NCBI GenBank assembly: GCA_021014945.1
Contig: MU266584.1
Span: forward strand, 1-38,001
Length of the DNA: 38,001 nt
Reading direction: 5' to 3'
Source: Leucogyrophana mollusca
Taxonomy: Eukaryota; Basidiomycota; Agaricomycetes; Boletales
Under the pieces are notes generated by a model. It was not told the DNA's origin and made no database searches. It saw only the letters and a list, made by a program, of their open reading frames with translations. The translations under genes and the position numbers were made by a program. Shown one piece after another: positions 1 through 10,324 of this stretch. How positions within the stretch are numbered: the first letter of the stretch is position 1; the number at the start of each line of letters is the position of its first letter.

Positions 1-300
1 CAAGCTGTCAAATTCTGTCAGAGACTGCTCAGCCGCCCAGTGAGGTTCTGTCGAAGCTGTCCAAGACTGTACAGTATTGTCTGTCGAGACTGTCCAGGAC
101 TGTCCAGGACTGTCCAGTGCTACATTGGTGTGGTTCATGTCGACCTTCGACACAAATGGCTACCCTGTCCAGAACTGTGACAGGGCTGGACAGGACTGGG
201 ACAGACTTCGGCCGACTGGACAGTACTCTACAGCTAGGTACCTTGCTGGGAGGTCTGGGGCACTCTGTCATTCTGTCCAGACCTGGACAGCTCTGGACAG
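1..300. repeat. Cluster of direct and inverted CTGTCCAG motifs
   Basis: The 8-mer CTGTCCAG occurs at 90, 100, 110, 165 and 273, the first three at an exact 10-bp period. Its reverse complement CTGGACAG occurs at 186, 216, 283 and 293. Diverged copies such as CTGTCGAG and CTGTCAG fill the spaces between them. The direct copies lie mostly on the left and the inverted ones on the right, and 273-290 is a near-perfect palindrome. No convincing ORF covers the stretch. It could be a degenerate minisatellite or the end of a transposable element that starts outside the window. It ends just before the first recognisable ankyrin coding sequence. Confidence 0.7.
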
Positions 301-382
301 GCAAAGGCTGGTTTGCTGATGCTTGTTCCCGTCGCGGCCATACGGTTCTCTCGTCTGCGCAATTGAGAGCGGAGGATACGCC

Positions 383-3300
383 ATGACGGTCCTACTTCTT
401 GCACACGGCGCTGAGGTTACCATCACCGAAGCAGAACTGTCCCGAGCGCAAAGCACGACACAGTAAGGGGCCGTTGCCTTCCTGGGTCGATCTTACAATG
501 CTGATGGTATCTCATTGTCCCGTATCAGAGGGGGTCCAATCAGCCTCAGTGCATGCTCTCCCATATTGCAAACAGCCGCTGCGCGTTACAATGATGTCGC
601 TGCCTTGTTAATACGCGTGGGCGCCGATATAAACGATGGCTCACACCCGAGAGGCTCCTACAGCAACAATCAGACCATCCTTGATTTCGTCCGGGGCACC
701 GGTGGCAACCGGCTGGCATTGCCATCCTCGCAAGCCCAACCTTCTGTAGTCTCCCCGCCAAACTCTGTCCCACAGTCGGGGCGTCAACCTCAACCTGATT
801 CCGTGTGGCGCGAACAGTATGGGCGTCTCGAAAACGCTCTAAAACTTGTTGACAACGCACGGAACACATTAAAACAGCTCGACCCGCGCCAACAGCCTGA
901 TGCGCGGGGTTACCTCTCAGAACTGGAGCAATTGCTGGTAATCCAGGGGGCCAAGACGAGCTCCGAGCTGCGTTCTCCTTTCACAGCAGCACCTGGCCAG
1001 TTCAATCACGCTCAACCTCAACCAGCCAATCCATTCTTGCACATGCAGCTCCTCCAAGCAGCCCAAGCTCCTCAACCCGCGGCTCCTCAACCTTCAGCTC
1101 CTCAACTCCTAGCTCCTCAACCCCCAGCCCCTCCAGCCCCAATCCCTCATGCCACGTTCCCTCACACCCAACTCACTCAAGCTCTCCCCGCACAAGGTCT
1201 GTTCCCTCAAGCGCCGTTTGCCTACCCCGCATTCCCATACCTCCGTTCGGGCTGGATGGGCTACAACAATTTGCCTCCCCCACACTCCCACGGTTTCCGT
1301 CTCATAGGAAATGATGCAATCCACGACTATACCAATTCGTGGATTGTGCCTTGCGAAGATGATGTCCCACGATACAGCCGCCTGTTTGACGCATGCTTCA
1401 CTGGCGATGACTTGACCGTCGTGGAGCTCTGCTGTACTCCAAACAATGCGGGTGCGGTCCCGTTGCAAATCGCAGCCGCTCACCTGCATGACTATATGAG
1501 AATATCAAACCTAGGTATGCAACACTCATTTTGTTCCCCGAAACCTCGCACTCATAGGCGACCCTTACAACAAGGTTATTCTACGCTTTATGTTGCCATT
1601 CTGGGTCGCCAATGGGGTACTGCACGTCTGATCATGGATGTCGCGGCTGAGCAGTATGAACGCTCCGCGGAAAGGCGCGCCGTCACTCCCAATTTCGGGT
1701 CCAGTAAGTCTCAACCCGTCTCCTCTTTCTTTACAAGCAAGGATGAATCCGACCTGGACACCTTTTATCTCCTACACTTTAGATATCGAGTCCAATGATT
1801 GGCCTGACACACCAGATGCTGAGTCAGATGTTTCGGCTGACGCGAACAATACCGACAAGCGACCTGATAAAAACGCTGGACCTGTCCCATCGACTCTCAA
1901 AATCTCGGTCTCGCCACGGACTCTTCTGTACGAGACCCTCGCTAATATTATAACGAGTGGCAAGCGAATTATCGCGGTCAACGTCCTCGCCAAGGCTATT
2001 CTGGATAATGACGTGGAGGCGTTTAAACATATTGCCGACCTCTACAACGCGCCCTCATTGCCCCTCGGAACTACTGCTCTGGAGTCTATTCTCGAGCGTG
2101 ACTGCCCGGAGATGCTGGACGTATACCTCAAACTTACTGGGGTGGGAATCAATTTAGTCGACGGGAAGCAAGACAATACGAAGGAGGACAGATTCGTAGG
2201 GGGCGAAAAACCCTACTGCGGTCTAACTGTCCATGGAACGAAGCGGAAAATGCTCACGCGCATGGAGGCTCGCAACCCGTATAATCGCAAGGCGAGCTCG
2301 GATACACCCCTCGTCTGGAAGGCCGCTTCCTCCGGCGCGCTCAAGGTGTTAGAGTATCTCTTCGGGGAGCAAGTTCTGTCCGCCTACCAGTCTTATGCGA
2401 CCGCAAACTATGGTGGAGCCAATAATGAAACCAAAAACGCTGTCGATCTGCGTGCTGCCCTGCAAGAATGGCTTGGCTGGGAGGTCACCGAGTTGAATGA
2501 ATCCCCCGTCATGGCTGCCCTCGTAAATAAAGACCCGAAGTGTATCCTTCCAACGCTCGAGAAACTTTATGCATTGTCTCCTGGCCTTGTGGACTCGGCC
2601 GTCAACCAGCCGTACGTGGAGTTTTTGAACTGTTTCTGTAGCTTATGTAGCTGACCCGAGCACAGGCTGTATTACTCTGGACACAACAGCCTATTGCTTG
2701 CCGTTCATCTGGGCTGTGGCACCGATGTTATCGATTTTTTGTTAGCCCGAGGAGCATCGTATATGGAGAGACATCGAGTCGAGGGGTGTGTGCCGTCAGA
2801 TCCATGTATTGTGTCTACTACTCATGGTCCATTCCCAGGTGGAACGTTATGCACCTGGCCTGCCTAACAGGCAACGGCAGGCTCCTCAAACACCTCATGA
2901 ACAAGCTGCCCGAAGACTCTGTCAACAGCCTTCTATTACAGCGATCTAAGGACGAATTGGAAACTGTGAGTTATTCAAACTCGTTCAACTTGTCAGCTCC
3001 TAGTTTACGATGCCGCGCTTCAGCCCTTGCACGCTGCCGTCAGATCATACGAGGACGACTGTGTTGCGATTCTGGCTGCACATGGCGGTCCCAGTCTTTT
3101 GGCCCGTGATATACACGGTCATATGCCTCTTCACTCGGCAGCCCACAGAGGGTACATGGCGATTGCGCAAACTCTGGCAGACGTCCTCCCCGACGAGGCT
3201 CTTCACGCTGAGGACGGATTTGGAGAGACCCCGTTGGAGATCTCAACGCGACAAGCCTTGCTCTTCCGCACACGCCAACATTCTCCGCAATATCTCGCTC

Positions 3301-3902
3301 ATCCCATCCCGACTTCCAGGCTCTCCCCACCGTCATCGCCCCCGAGTCTGAGCGAGCGGCAGGCCGCGGTATCGAGCCTCACGGCCATAGTCGACGAGCT
3401 CGTCAGGGACGGGCACTTGGACCCGGCGACGAAGCCTGGGACCGAGATCCTGGCGTTCGCGGACGAGATGAAAGCCAAGCTTGCGCTGCTGGAAAGCAGG
3501 CCTCGCACGGATGCGAGCGCTGAGGGCGGGGGTGGTGGCGAACACCCGTACAGCACGGTTATTCGTGTCGGATATGCTGCAGGGACTCTTGACGTCGTGT
3601 CGAGGGCTGTTGAGGCGCGGCCTGCGTCGCGCACCCTCGTCCCTATGCGAGATGCCATGCGGTCCGTTCGGGGGACTTTGAGATATAGCTCGAAGCTCGT
3701 CGCAAGAGCTGCGGAGGGGTGGGCGTACGGGCCTGCCCCGAGGGATCCGGGGCCTCTGGTGGCGGGCTTGGAGGCGAAGTCGGGAAAGGACGATCCAAGG
3801 GCGAAGTGGGAGGCGGGTATGGTTGGCACGAGACTTGAGCTGTCCCGCAACCTGGGGACGGGTCCTTTGACGTTTAGATATGTGTCGAGGACGAGTTTTT
3901 AG
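383..3902 (+). CDS. Ankyrin-repeat protein, N-terminus possibly incomplete
   Basis: Proposed exons are 383-462, 529-1514, 1575-1703, 1783-2611, 2666-2785, 2839-2965 and 2997-3902, giving 1058 aa in one frame. Ankyrin-type segments are visible early (MTVLLLAHGAEV, then DVAALLIRVGADIND), in the middle (GYSTLYVAILG, SLLLAVHLGCG, MHLACLTGNGRLLKHL) and near the end (PLHAAVRSYEDD, MPLHSAAHRGYMAIAQTLAD). A Pro/Ala/Gln low-complexity linker (repeated APQP) separates the first two blocks at about 1020-1240. The last 200 residues have no recognised domain. The ankyrin frame continues upstream of the chosen ATG as far as a TGA near 316, so an upstream exon may be missing or may have been lost at the repeat cluster. 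The intron 1515-1574 is 60 nt and in frame. Ankyrin repeats mediate protein binding; partner and function are unknown. Confidence 0.75.
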
Positions 3903-4075
3903 ATACTTGGGGTTGTGTATCGTGGAAACGAATTGAAGGACGTGGATGCGGCTTTGCGTCTCAGGTTTGTGCGTCTGATATGAGGTGGGTGGACGACCCT
4001 AGCGGAAGGGTTCTGTATTTCGGTGAGTTGGAGATACTTGGGCTTGTAGGAGACATCGAATGTAGCTTTGCGTCA
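3901..4075. repeat. Diverged direct duplication in a 3' flank
   Basis: AGATACTTGGG followed by a TTGT word begins at 3901 and again at 4032. GCTTTGCGTC occurs downstream of each, at 3951 and 4065. The two copies differ in spacing (50 versus 33 bp), which suggests an old tandem duplication with a later indel. The first copy overlaps the stop codon of the ankyrin gene. Confidence 0.45.
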
Positions 4076-4820
4076 CGTCACCCTTGCGCGGGTCAGAGGG
4101 TGTGAGTCGTTGCTGATATTCATAAACATAAACGCGTCGGCTCCGGAATGGATGGGTGTTCGGACACGTACTGTTGGCTGGGCATGTGTGGTTCGTCGTC
4201 GCACAGGGCACAGGGAATCTTCGCCATCGTCGACGCGCAGCGTGTTCGAAGTGTCGCGGTAAGGTCTGATAGCGTCGGGGGTGGTGTTGGTCGTTGGTGT
4301 GGATACGGTGCGATAGCGCTGGGATGAGCTTGTGGAAGTGCGTGTGCTTGGGGGGGTGGGGAAGGTGGGGCGGAGATGAGGGGCATAGCTGGCATGTTCT
4401 ATGCCCCGGGCCCGGATGGATGGATGGATTGCCGCGATCGACACCTTCCGAGCAAACCATGTAGGCTTGGTGTTACTGCGATCAGTGATTGAATGGCATC
4501 TCTGCGTCGGAAGAAGTTAATCACTACGGAAAGACCGACCTCTGCGCGGCACTGCGGCGTGGCAGGAGCCGGCCCCACAGATGTTGACGTGCTCATCGAT
4601 GGGTGTTGGTGTCATCAGTCATTCGTGCTCGTTGAGGCTGCCTGACGTTGCGAAGTTGTGATGGTGATGGTTAGCGAACGTACCACCAATGCAATGCGTG
4701 CGATGTCTAACGATGCGAATTTCGCCGAGAAAAAAAGTGTGCATTTTAATGTGATGATGATGCATAGCTGCATAGCGTGTGTAGGTGTAGCATACAGCGG
4801 TAGGTACGTGCGCGGGTGAT
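3903..4820. other. Intergenic region between convergent genes
   Basis: This 918-bp stretch lies between the stop of the ankyrin gene and the proposed stop of RPL11, so it holds two 3' regions. Short ORFs on both strands show no family resemblance and no splice-linked continuation. A diverged direct duplication is visible: AGATACTTGGG at 3901 and 4032, followed by GCTTTGCGTC at 3951 and 4065. I see no tRNA or other RNA gene. Confidence 0.6.
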
Positions 4821-5493
4821 TTATTTCTGGGTGGCGGATTAGAGATAGAGGTGCGGAAGAAAAGGAGGGCACATACGAGGATAATACCATCGAAGCGCTG
4901 CTTGAACCAGGACATGGTGTCGTCCTTGCGCACACGGTGCTGGAACCCGACGCGCGCGCGCCTGTCCTTTCTCCTCGCGACGCGCGCGCCCGGTCTGCCC
5001 ATGACGACATAAAAGTCCATCCCAAAGATCCCAATCCCCGGATCGTATCTCGCGCCCAAATCAATGTGCTCCTGTATCCCAAACCCAAAGTTGCCCGTTT
5101 CCGAAAAGTTCTTCCTGCGGAGCTCGTACTCCTTCACCTTGAGCCCGCGCTCGAGGATCTCCTCCGCCTTCGGGCCGCGGATGGTGACGTGGACTGCGAT
5201 TTTTTCGTTGCGGCGGATGCCGAAGGTGCGGACGGTGTAGCGGGCTTTTGAGGTGACGGGTGTTTGGCCGGTGAGCTGCTCGAGGACCTTGGAGGCACGG
5301 GTGAGGCGATCACCGGACTCGCCGACGGAGATGTCTGCGGGGGGGTTAGGTGAGCGACAAGAGGGAGGTTAGGGACGTACTGATGACGAGCTTGTCGATG
5401 CGGAGCTCTTTCATGGGGTTGGTGGGGGTCGTCTTTTGCTCGGCCTGCAGCACGGTCAGCGGGCGATCATTCTCACAAGCGGGGGCGTACCAT
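4821..5493 (-). CDS. RPL11: 60S ribosomal protein L11 (uL5)
   Basis: Exons on the minus strand are 5493-5491 (ATG only), 5444-5381, 5334-4877 and 4826-4821 (AAA TAA), giving 176 aa, the usual size for eukaryotic L11 (174-178). Family sequence is unmistakable: [49 protein letters not shown] and [18 protein letters not shown]. The protein binds 5S rRNA with L5 in the central protuberance of the large ribosomal subunit. The three introns are 46, 46 and 50 nt; the last has a CTAAT branch-like site and leaves a terminal exon of one Lys codon plus stop. A more distant acceptor at 4642 would instead add AASTSTND with a 235-nt intron and fits the family less well. Transcription diverges from the gene at 5693. 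Confidence 0.93.
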
Positions 5494-5692
5494 GGCTGCG
5501 TCAGTGGGTGTCTTGTCACTGTCTGTGTCGGGGAGGACCACGGGGTGCGTAGCCACAGACCTGTGGCTGAACCTTGATTCGACAGCTGGGCAGTTCTGCG
5601 GGCGTTGCCGGGCATGCGTGACGTCAGGTCCAAAAAAGGGAAGAGCATTGACTAAAGGGGGAGATGGTTCGAGTTTCTGCAAGCAACTGACG
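5494..5692. promoter_or_regulatory. Divergent promoter with a CRE palindrome
   Basis: Only 199 bp separate the RPL11 start codon (minus strand) from the start of the gene at 5693 (plus strand), so both promoters must lie here or overlap the genes. TGACGTCA, the palindromic ATF/CREB-type bZIP site, occurs at 5619-5626, roughly midway. I do not see a clear TATA box. Confidence 0.5.
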
Positions 5693-7532
5693 ATGGCGAC
5701 GATGGGCGGACAACGACGACTTTCGGTGCGCAGGGGCTCGGTGAGCGCGTCGGATCCGTTTGGAGCGCACGCGGCGGTGAACAGATCGTGTTCGTCGTCG
5801 TCGTCGACGCTCACGATCGTGCGCGTCGTCGAGCAGCCCGCGCCGATCAGCCTCAACCTCGCGGATCCGCCGACGACGGCGCACAGACGCTCGATTCGCA
5901 GACAGCCGAACTCGACGACGGACAGACTCAGTTTTGCGATCTCGTCGTTCACGCAGTCGCAGTCGACCCCGTCCAGCCCTACCTCCACCAGACTCCCGCC
6001 CAGTCCGTCCTCCAGTCCCCGGCTGCGCCCGAGCTCGCCCTCCCGCCGCCTCTCCTCGTCCTACTCGAAGCAGTCTCTTACGCCAGACCAGCTGCTCGAC
6101 CTCGCCCGCCAGTCGACCTCCCCGCGCTACTCCCCCGCCGTCCAGCCCCCGTCGTTCACGCCCCTCCCCGCAGACATCTACCTCCCCTTTATCGACCGCC
6201 CCGCAGAGGTCTCCACCCTCCTCTCCACCCCGCCGACGTTGAAGCTGTTCTCCCTCCTCGCGCAGACCTTCCCCAAGGCCCCCGCCACCGACCCGGTGTT
6301 CTCCGACGACCCCTCCACGTGGCCCTTCTCCACCCTCCGCACCTGGCTCACCTCCGTCGACCGCATCACCGCCGACGACGCGCTCTGGGTGCGCAATGCC
6401 CGCCGCTGCGTCCTCGCGCACTCGGAGCTCATCTGGGAGCGCATAAAAGGTGCGCTGGGCGTACCTCCCGAGCTCGAGCTCGAGGAGGAGGAGTGGGACG
6501 AGATGGAGGAGGAGGAGGCCCTTGACTCGCCCGCCCTGGGTGGCGTCGATGCGCAAGACGTTTCCGACTCTCCCACGCCCGGACACCCCTCCGCCTCGCC
6601 CCTCTCCATCGAGCCCATCGTCGCAACCCCCTCCTCCCACCCCCCTGCCCTGACCCCCGGAAGCGTAAACCCGCCCCCGCTGAGCCTCCCCTCCGCCCTC
6701 ACCCAAACAGACTCCACCCCCGGCCTGCAGGACATTGGCGAGGAAGACGAGGTAGAGGATGACGACGCCAAGGACAAGGACAAGGCCGCGAAAGAGCAAG
6801 CGGAGGCGGAGGACAAGCAGGTCCACGGCCTCCGCATCTCCACGTCCCCCGCGCCCTCTTCCCCCACCGCACACGGCTCCTTCTCCTACCCCGCCAGCCC
6901 GTTCGTCTACGACTCGGGCCGGAACAGCGTCGAGCCCCGCTCGCCGGAGATGTCGCCCTCGCTCACTAGGCGCATGTCCCGCACGAGCTCCCACGGCTCC
7001 GTCGCGAGCCTCGGGAGGCCGGTTCTTGGGTAGGTTTCTCCCCCCCCGCGCAGGCGTAGTCGTTGCAGCTGACACTCGCTGACTCTAGCGCGTACTCGTA
7101 CGGCGGGTACGCCTCGGGCTCCGACTTTGGCGACACGGACAGCGAGCGCGCGTACGACCCCGTCGGGGACCGCGCACCCGGCAACCCGCTCTTTCCCAGC
7201 AACTTTGCGAGGCTCGCTGTGGGCCCGACGTTGAGCGCCAAGTACGTCCGTTTGTGTTCATGTGTTTCCGAGTGCTCATAATTATTTTATTGTGTCCTTG
7301 ATAATCCTGTGCTACCCTTGACGATCCTATGTAACCCTCGACGACCCTCAGCAACCCCGCCCTCCGCACCCCGCGCACCCTCCCCGCGCCCGCCTACCCA
7401 CACCCCCGCTTTACGCGCTGGGCCCCGGGCAGCCGTCCCCCCAGCTGGATCGAGGGCTGGGACCCGAAGAAGCACGAGTATGCGGTGACGGTCGCGAGCG
7501 GGAGCAGTGTCGGGGCTGGCGGTGGGGAGTGA
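5693..7532 (+). CDS. Unrecognised GC-rich, Ser/Pro-rich protein
   Basis: Exons 5693-7029, 7089-7241 and 7352-7532 give 556 aa in one frame. I do not recognise the family. The N-terminal third is a disordered Ser/Pro/Arg-rich region with serine runs coded by TCG repeats near 5790. A folded-looking core follows (around FTPLPADIYLPFIDRPAEV, then TWPFSTLRTWLTSVDRI and ARRCVLAHSELIWERI). It runs into an acidic ELELEEEEWDEMEEEE stretch, a second Pro/Ser-rich region, and a Trp-containing tail (SWIEGWDPKKHEY) that looks conserved. The start at 5693 is the first ATG after the divergent promoter; the frame stays open upstream to 5492, but that part overlaps RPL11. A 483-codon antisense ORF here is a GC artefact. 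Function unknown. Confidence 0.75.
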
Positions 7533-8303
7533 GCGAGTGCGTGATCATGAGTGAGCGAGGCGTCGTTCCTCGCGACTTCAAAATCCTCCTCGCAACTTCA
7601 AAATATCGCGGAGAACGGTTTGCCGCTGTTGGTGTTGACGATTCTGTTCGCCCGCATTCACGAAACCGAAACCGAAGAACTAAAAACGAAAACGAAAAAA
7701 TTGGCATTGTGTATTTATTCGAGCATTCCCCGTGACAATCCCTAATCCCCAACCCCCGCTGTTGTTGTCGTTGTCGGTGTACTATATATCATGTGTACTT
7801 GTATGATACCGGAACGCTGTGTTTTGTATAGCTATTTTGTGGTTTTTTTCGTCGTGTTGTTTGGTTGTCTGTCTGGTTGTCTGGTTGTCTGTCTGTATGG
7901 CCTGGTGAACGCTATTCGTAGTCACGTACTGGGGCTTGGGGGTGAAATAATTATACACGGTTGTTCCTCGGTTCTGTTAGATCTGTTTTGCGGGCGATAT
8001 ATGGTGGGACGGTTTGCAAGTAGCTATATATAGGCGAGTCTCGTAGGAATTACAAGTACAGAGTGAGCGAGCGAGTGAGTGGGGATGCATAGTGTGGATA
8101 CATGTATGAGATTCGGTGGTGATAAACGTCGTAGCAGCGCGGCGGTCATTATATCCTTCCTTCCTTCCTTTACAGTTCCGGTTCCGGTTCCAGTAGCAAT
8201 TACCCTCGCCCCCTCCCCCCTCCAAACACACCTACCCCCCTTCCCCTCCCCTCCGTTCTCCCCCCTAAACACACACCTACCCCCCTTCCCCCTAAACACA
8301 CAC
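7533..8303. other. Intergenic region between convergent genes, simple repeats
   Basis: The 771 bp between two convergent stop codons hold no supportable gene. Simple sequence includes TTGTCTG/GTCTGTCTG runs near 7858-7896, CCTTCCTTCC at about 8155-8168, GTTCCGGTTCCGGTTCC near 8176, and a C-rich tandem repeat from 8222. Both 3' UTRs must end here. Confidence 0.6.
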
Positions 8304-8310
8304 CTAAAAC
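8222..8310. repeat. C-rich tandem repeat reaching the SFH5 stop codon
   Basis: The word TAAACACACACCTA starts at 8266 and 8293 (27-bp period), each unit with a C/T tract between, and a shorter copy (AAACACACCTA) lies at 8224-8234. The last copy contains the CTA at 8304-8306, which is the stop codon of the minus-strand SFH5 gene, so the repeat array runs directly into the coding end. Confidence 0.65.
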
Positions 8311-9948
8311 CCCTCCGCGCTCCCCCCATACCTCCTCGGCAGCTCCCCCTCCTCGATCACCGGCCCCAGCGCCGCCCCGATCGCGCGCGGCCCCGAGCCG
8401 ACGACGCTCATCTTCGCGAGCGTCGCGGAGGAGAGGAGCGGCTTGAAGAGCCAGAATATCCAGGTGAGGAAGGTGGGGACGTTGATGAAGAATTTGCGGG
8501 ACTGCGGGGGTGGGGGGTTAGGGTGGGTTCAGAAAGGGGGAGGGTTAGGGTGGGGAGGGTTAAGAGAGGGGGGAAAGGTGGGAAGGCAAGGGGGGAAGGC
8601 GAGGGGGGAAGGCGAGAAGGGGAGAAAGGAGAGAGTGGGAAGGAAAGGCAAGAAGGAAGGACGCACGAGGAACTCGGGATAATGTCCCTGGAATATACTC
8701 GACGCCTCAGCGGCCGCGTTCTTCGAGTTCGTCGTCCGGCTCGACATGCTCACGCCCTCGTAGTCTGCCCGCCCCCCAATGCCCAATGCATCAGCCCAGC
8801 CCAAGGCAAAGTTCAAAAATAAACGAAACAGGGCGCGGGCGTGGTACGTACCGTGAATCTGCACCATCTGATCGACGGTCTCGAAATCGAGGAGCGCGAT
8901 GCTCCGTTCCATGAACGCTACGCGCCAGCTGCACCCCAATCAGCCGCGTCAGCCACACTCTGCGTCAATTGTGTATTACATCCACACGCGGGAAACGGGA
9001 CGCACCGCAGGAAGCGCTGCACGTCGCCGAAGACGGCGTCCAGGTCCTTGTTCGCGCCGTAGAGGTTGTACCTGCGCAACCCGTGAGCATCGCGGTCAGC
9101 GCGAGGTGAGGCGCGACGTACGTGACGGGCCGCCCCTCCCTGTCCTTCCCGTAGACGTGCCCGAGGCCGCCGAACACGTCCTGCGGAAAGTCTTCGCGCA
9201 GCGCGGCGTCGACGCCGAAGGACTCGCGCCACCGGAGGGTGGAGATGAGCATGTCCTTTGCTTCGGTGGGGCTGAGGTTTCTGTTGGGGTGCGTGAGTTG
9301 AGTTGGGGTGTGCGGGGACGAGGGGACGAGGGGGGTAGTGAGGAGGGGGTAGTATGGTGTGGTATAATGCAAGTACGCACCTCGCTCGCAGGAACTTCAT
9401 GAGCACGACGCTGACGCGCGCGTCCTTGGCGGGGTGAGCCGGGTCGATCGTGACGCCCCACATCGTGATGGCGGTCGTTCCGGCATCTGGCCTGTCAGGA
9501 AAGGCGTCCGCGAAGACCGTCGGGAGCGTGGCCTGTGGGCCGCCATGTCAGCACGATCTTCTCTTAATCGTGGGGCGTGTGTAGTTGGTAGTCAAATGGG
9601 CGTTTGGGCACTGGTACTGGCACTGACCCGGAATGCCCTCAGAGCGTCCCACTCCGCCTTGGTGAACTTGCTGGTGAGGGCGTTCTGCGGCTCGTCGTCA
9701 CGGTCTTTCTCGTCGGCGTCGCTGGTGTCGTCGCTGGGTGATTTCTCGTGTGCTTGCGTTGGCGCAGCTGCGGGCGTTGCGTGGGGCACAGTAGGAGTCG
9801 CACCTGGTTGGGGGGCAGGCGGATCTGACTCTGCTGGCGTTACGGTAGCCTGAGTACGAGTGGGTTCGACAGAGGTCGTGGGCACCGCTGTTGCGTCTGG
9901 GGCGGGGGCCTCTGCGGTGGCGGTCTGGCTGGGTGGGATCTCTGTCAT
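8304..9948 (-). CDS. SFH5: Sec14-like phosphatidylinositol transfer protein, Sfh5 type
   Basis: Minus-strand exons are 9948-9628, 9532-9381, 9280-9122, 9071-9006, 8928-8852, 8764-8667 and 8501-8304, giving 356 aa. Residues 1-80 are Pro/Ala/Thr-rich and disordered. A CRAL-TRIO N-terminal segment follows (SVVLMKFLRARNLSPTEA, LRWRESFGVDAALREDF), then the lipid-binding domain (NLYGANKDLDAVFGDVQRF, IALLDFETVDQMVQIHDYEG, FINVPTFLTWIFWLFKPLL, MSVVGSGPRAIG) and the C-terminal YGGSAEGF. The match is to fungal Sfh5 rather than classical Sec14. Sfh5-type proteins act at ER and plasma-membrane lipid exchange; the yeast protein has also been reported to bind heme. The intron 8502-8666 is 165 nt and strongly purine/pyrimidine biased, longer than its neighbours. 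Confidence 0.92.
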
Positions 9949-10324
9949 CGATGTATGGGGTGAGGGTTAGGGCGATGGGGTTGCCAAGCCAGTACTGCGA
10001 ATCGAAGCCAAGGCGTGTTTTGCGCAATCCTGCTGCGCCGGCCCGCCTCCGCTGAGTCGTCTCAATAAAAACATACTATAAGGGTTGCCGTTGCTGTTCG
10101 TCATCGAGGTATGTATGTACAAAATTCATTTCTCGGCTGTACATGCACAACTTGGAGATGCTACTAGATGGCCATGAGAGTACTAGCCCTCAGATGGAGC
10201 ACAATATGATACCGATACTATCCGTCCGCAGGCCCAGTGTCACTGTCACCGTCAACAGGCGACAAGCAAGTCCACGAGCAACAATCCGGGTCTTATAAAT
10301 AGCGATAGTGATAAGCTATGTAAG
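9949..10324. other. Intergenic region, likely SFH5 promoter
   Basis: This 376-bp stretch lies between the SFH5 start codon and the stop codon of the transporter gene, both on the minus strand. It should therefore hold the SFH5 promoter and the 3' UTR of the upstream gene. No family-like coding sequence, RNA gene or clear repeat is visible. Confidence 0.55.

Noticed and set aside
1515..1557. 43-nt intron in the ankyrin gene
   Set aside because: It shifts the frame and destroys the next ankyrin repeat; the 60-nt version preserves both.
4615..4641. Alternative last exon of RPL11 coding AASTSTND
   Set aside because: It needs a 235-nt intron and gives an unusual C-terminus. The 50-nt intron to AAA TAA gives a normal length.
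4735..4770. C/D-box snoRNA opposite RPL11
   Set aside because: A GTGATGA word is present on the plus strand, but no D box or terminal stem follows.
5492..5692. Upstream in-frame extension of the plus-strand gene
   Set aside because: It starts on the RPL11 start codon and fills the divergent promoter; the sequence has no conserved look.
5624..7075. Antisense 483-codon ORF
   Set aside because: It mirrors the GC-rich codons of the plus-strand gene and has low-complexity Arg/Gly-rich sequence.
8518..8550. True telomere repeat
   Set aside because: Only two TTAGGG words lie inside a generally G-rich intron, without a tandem array.
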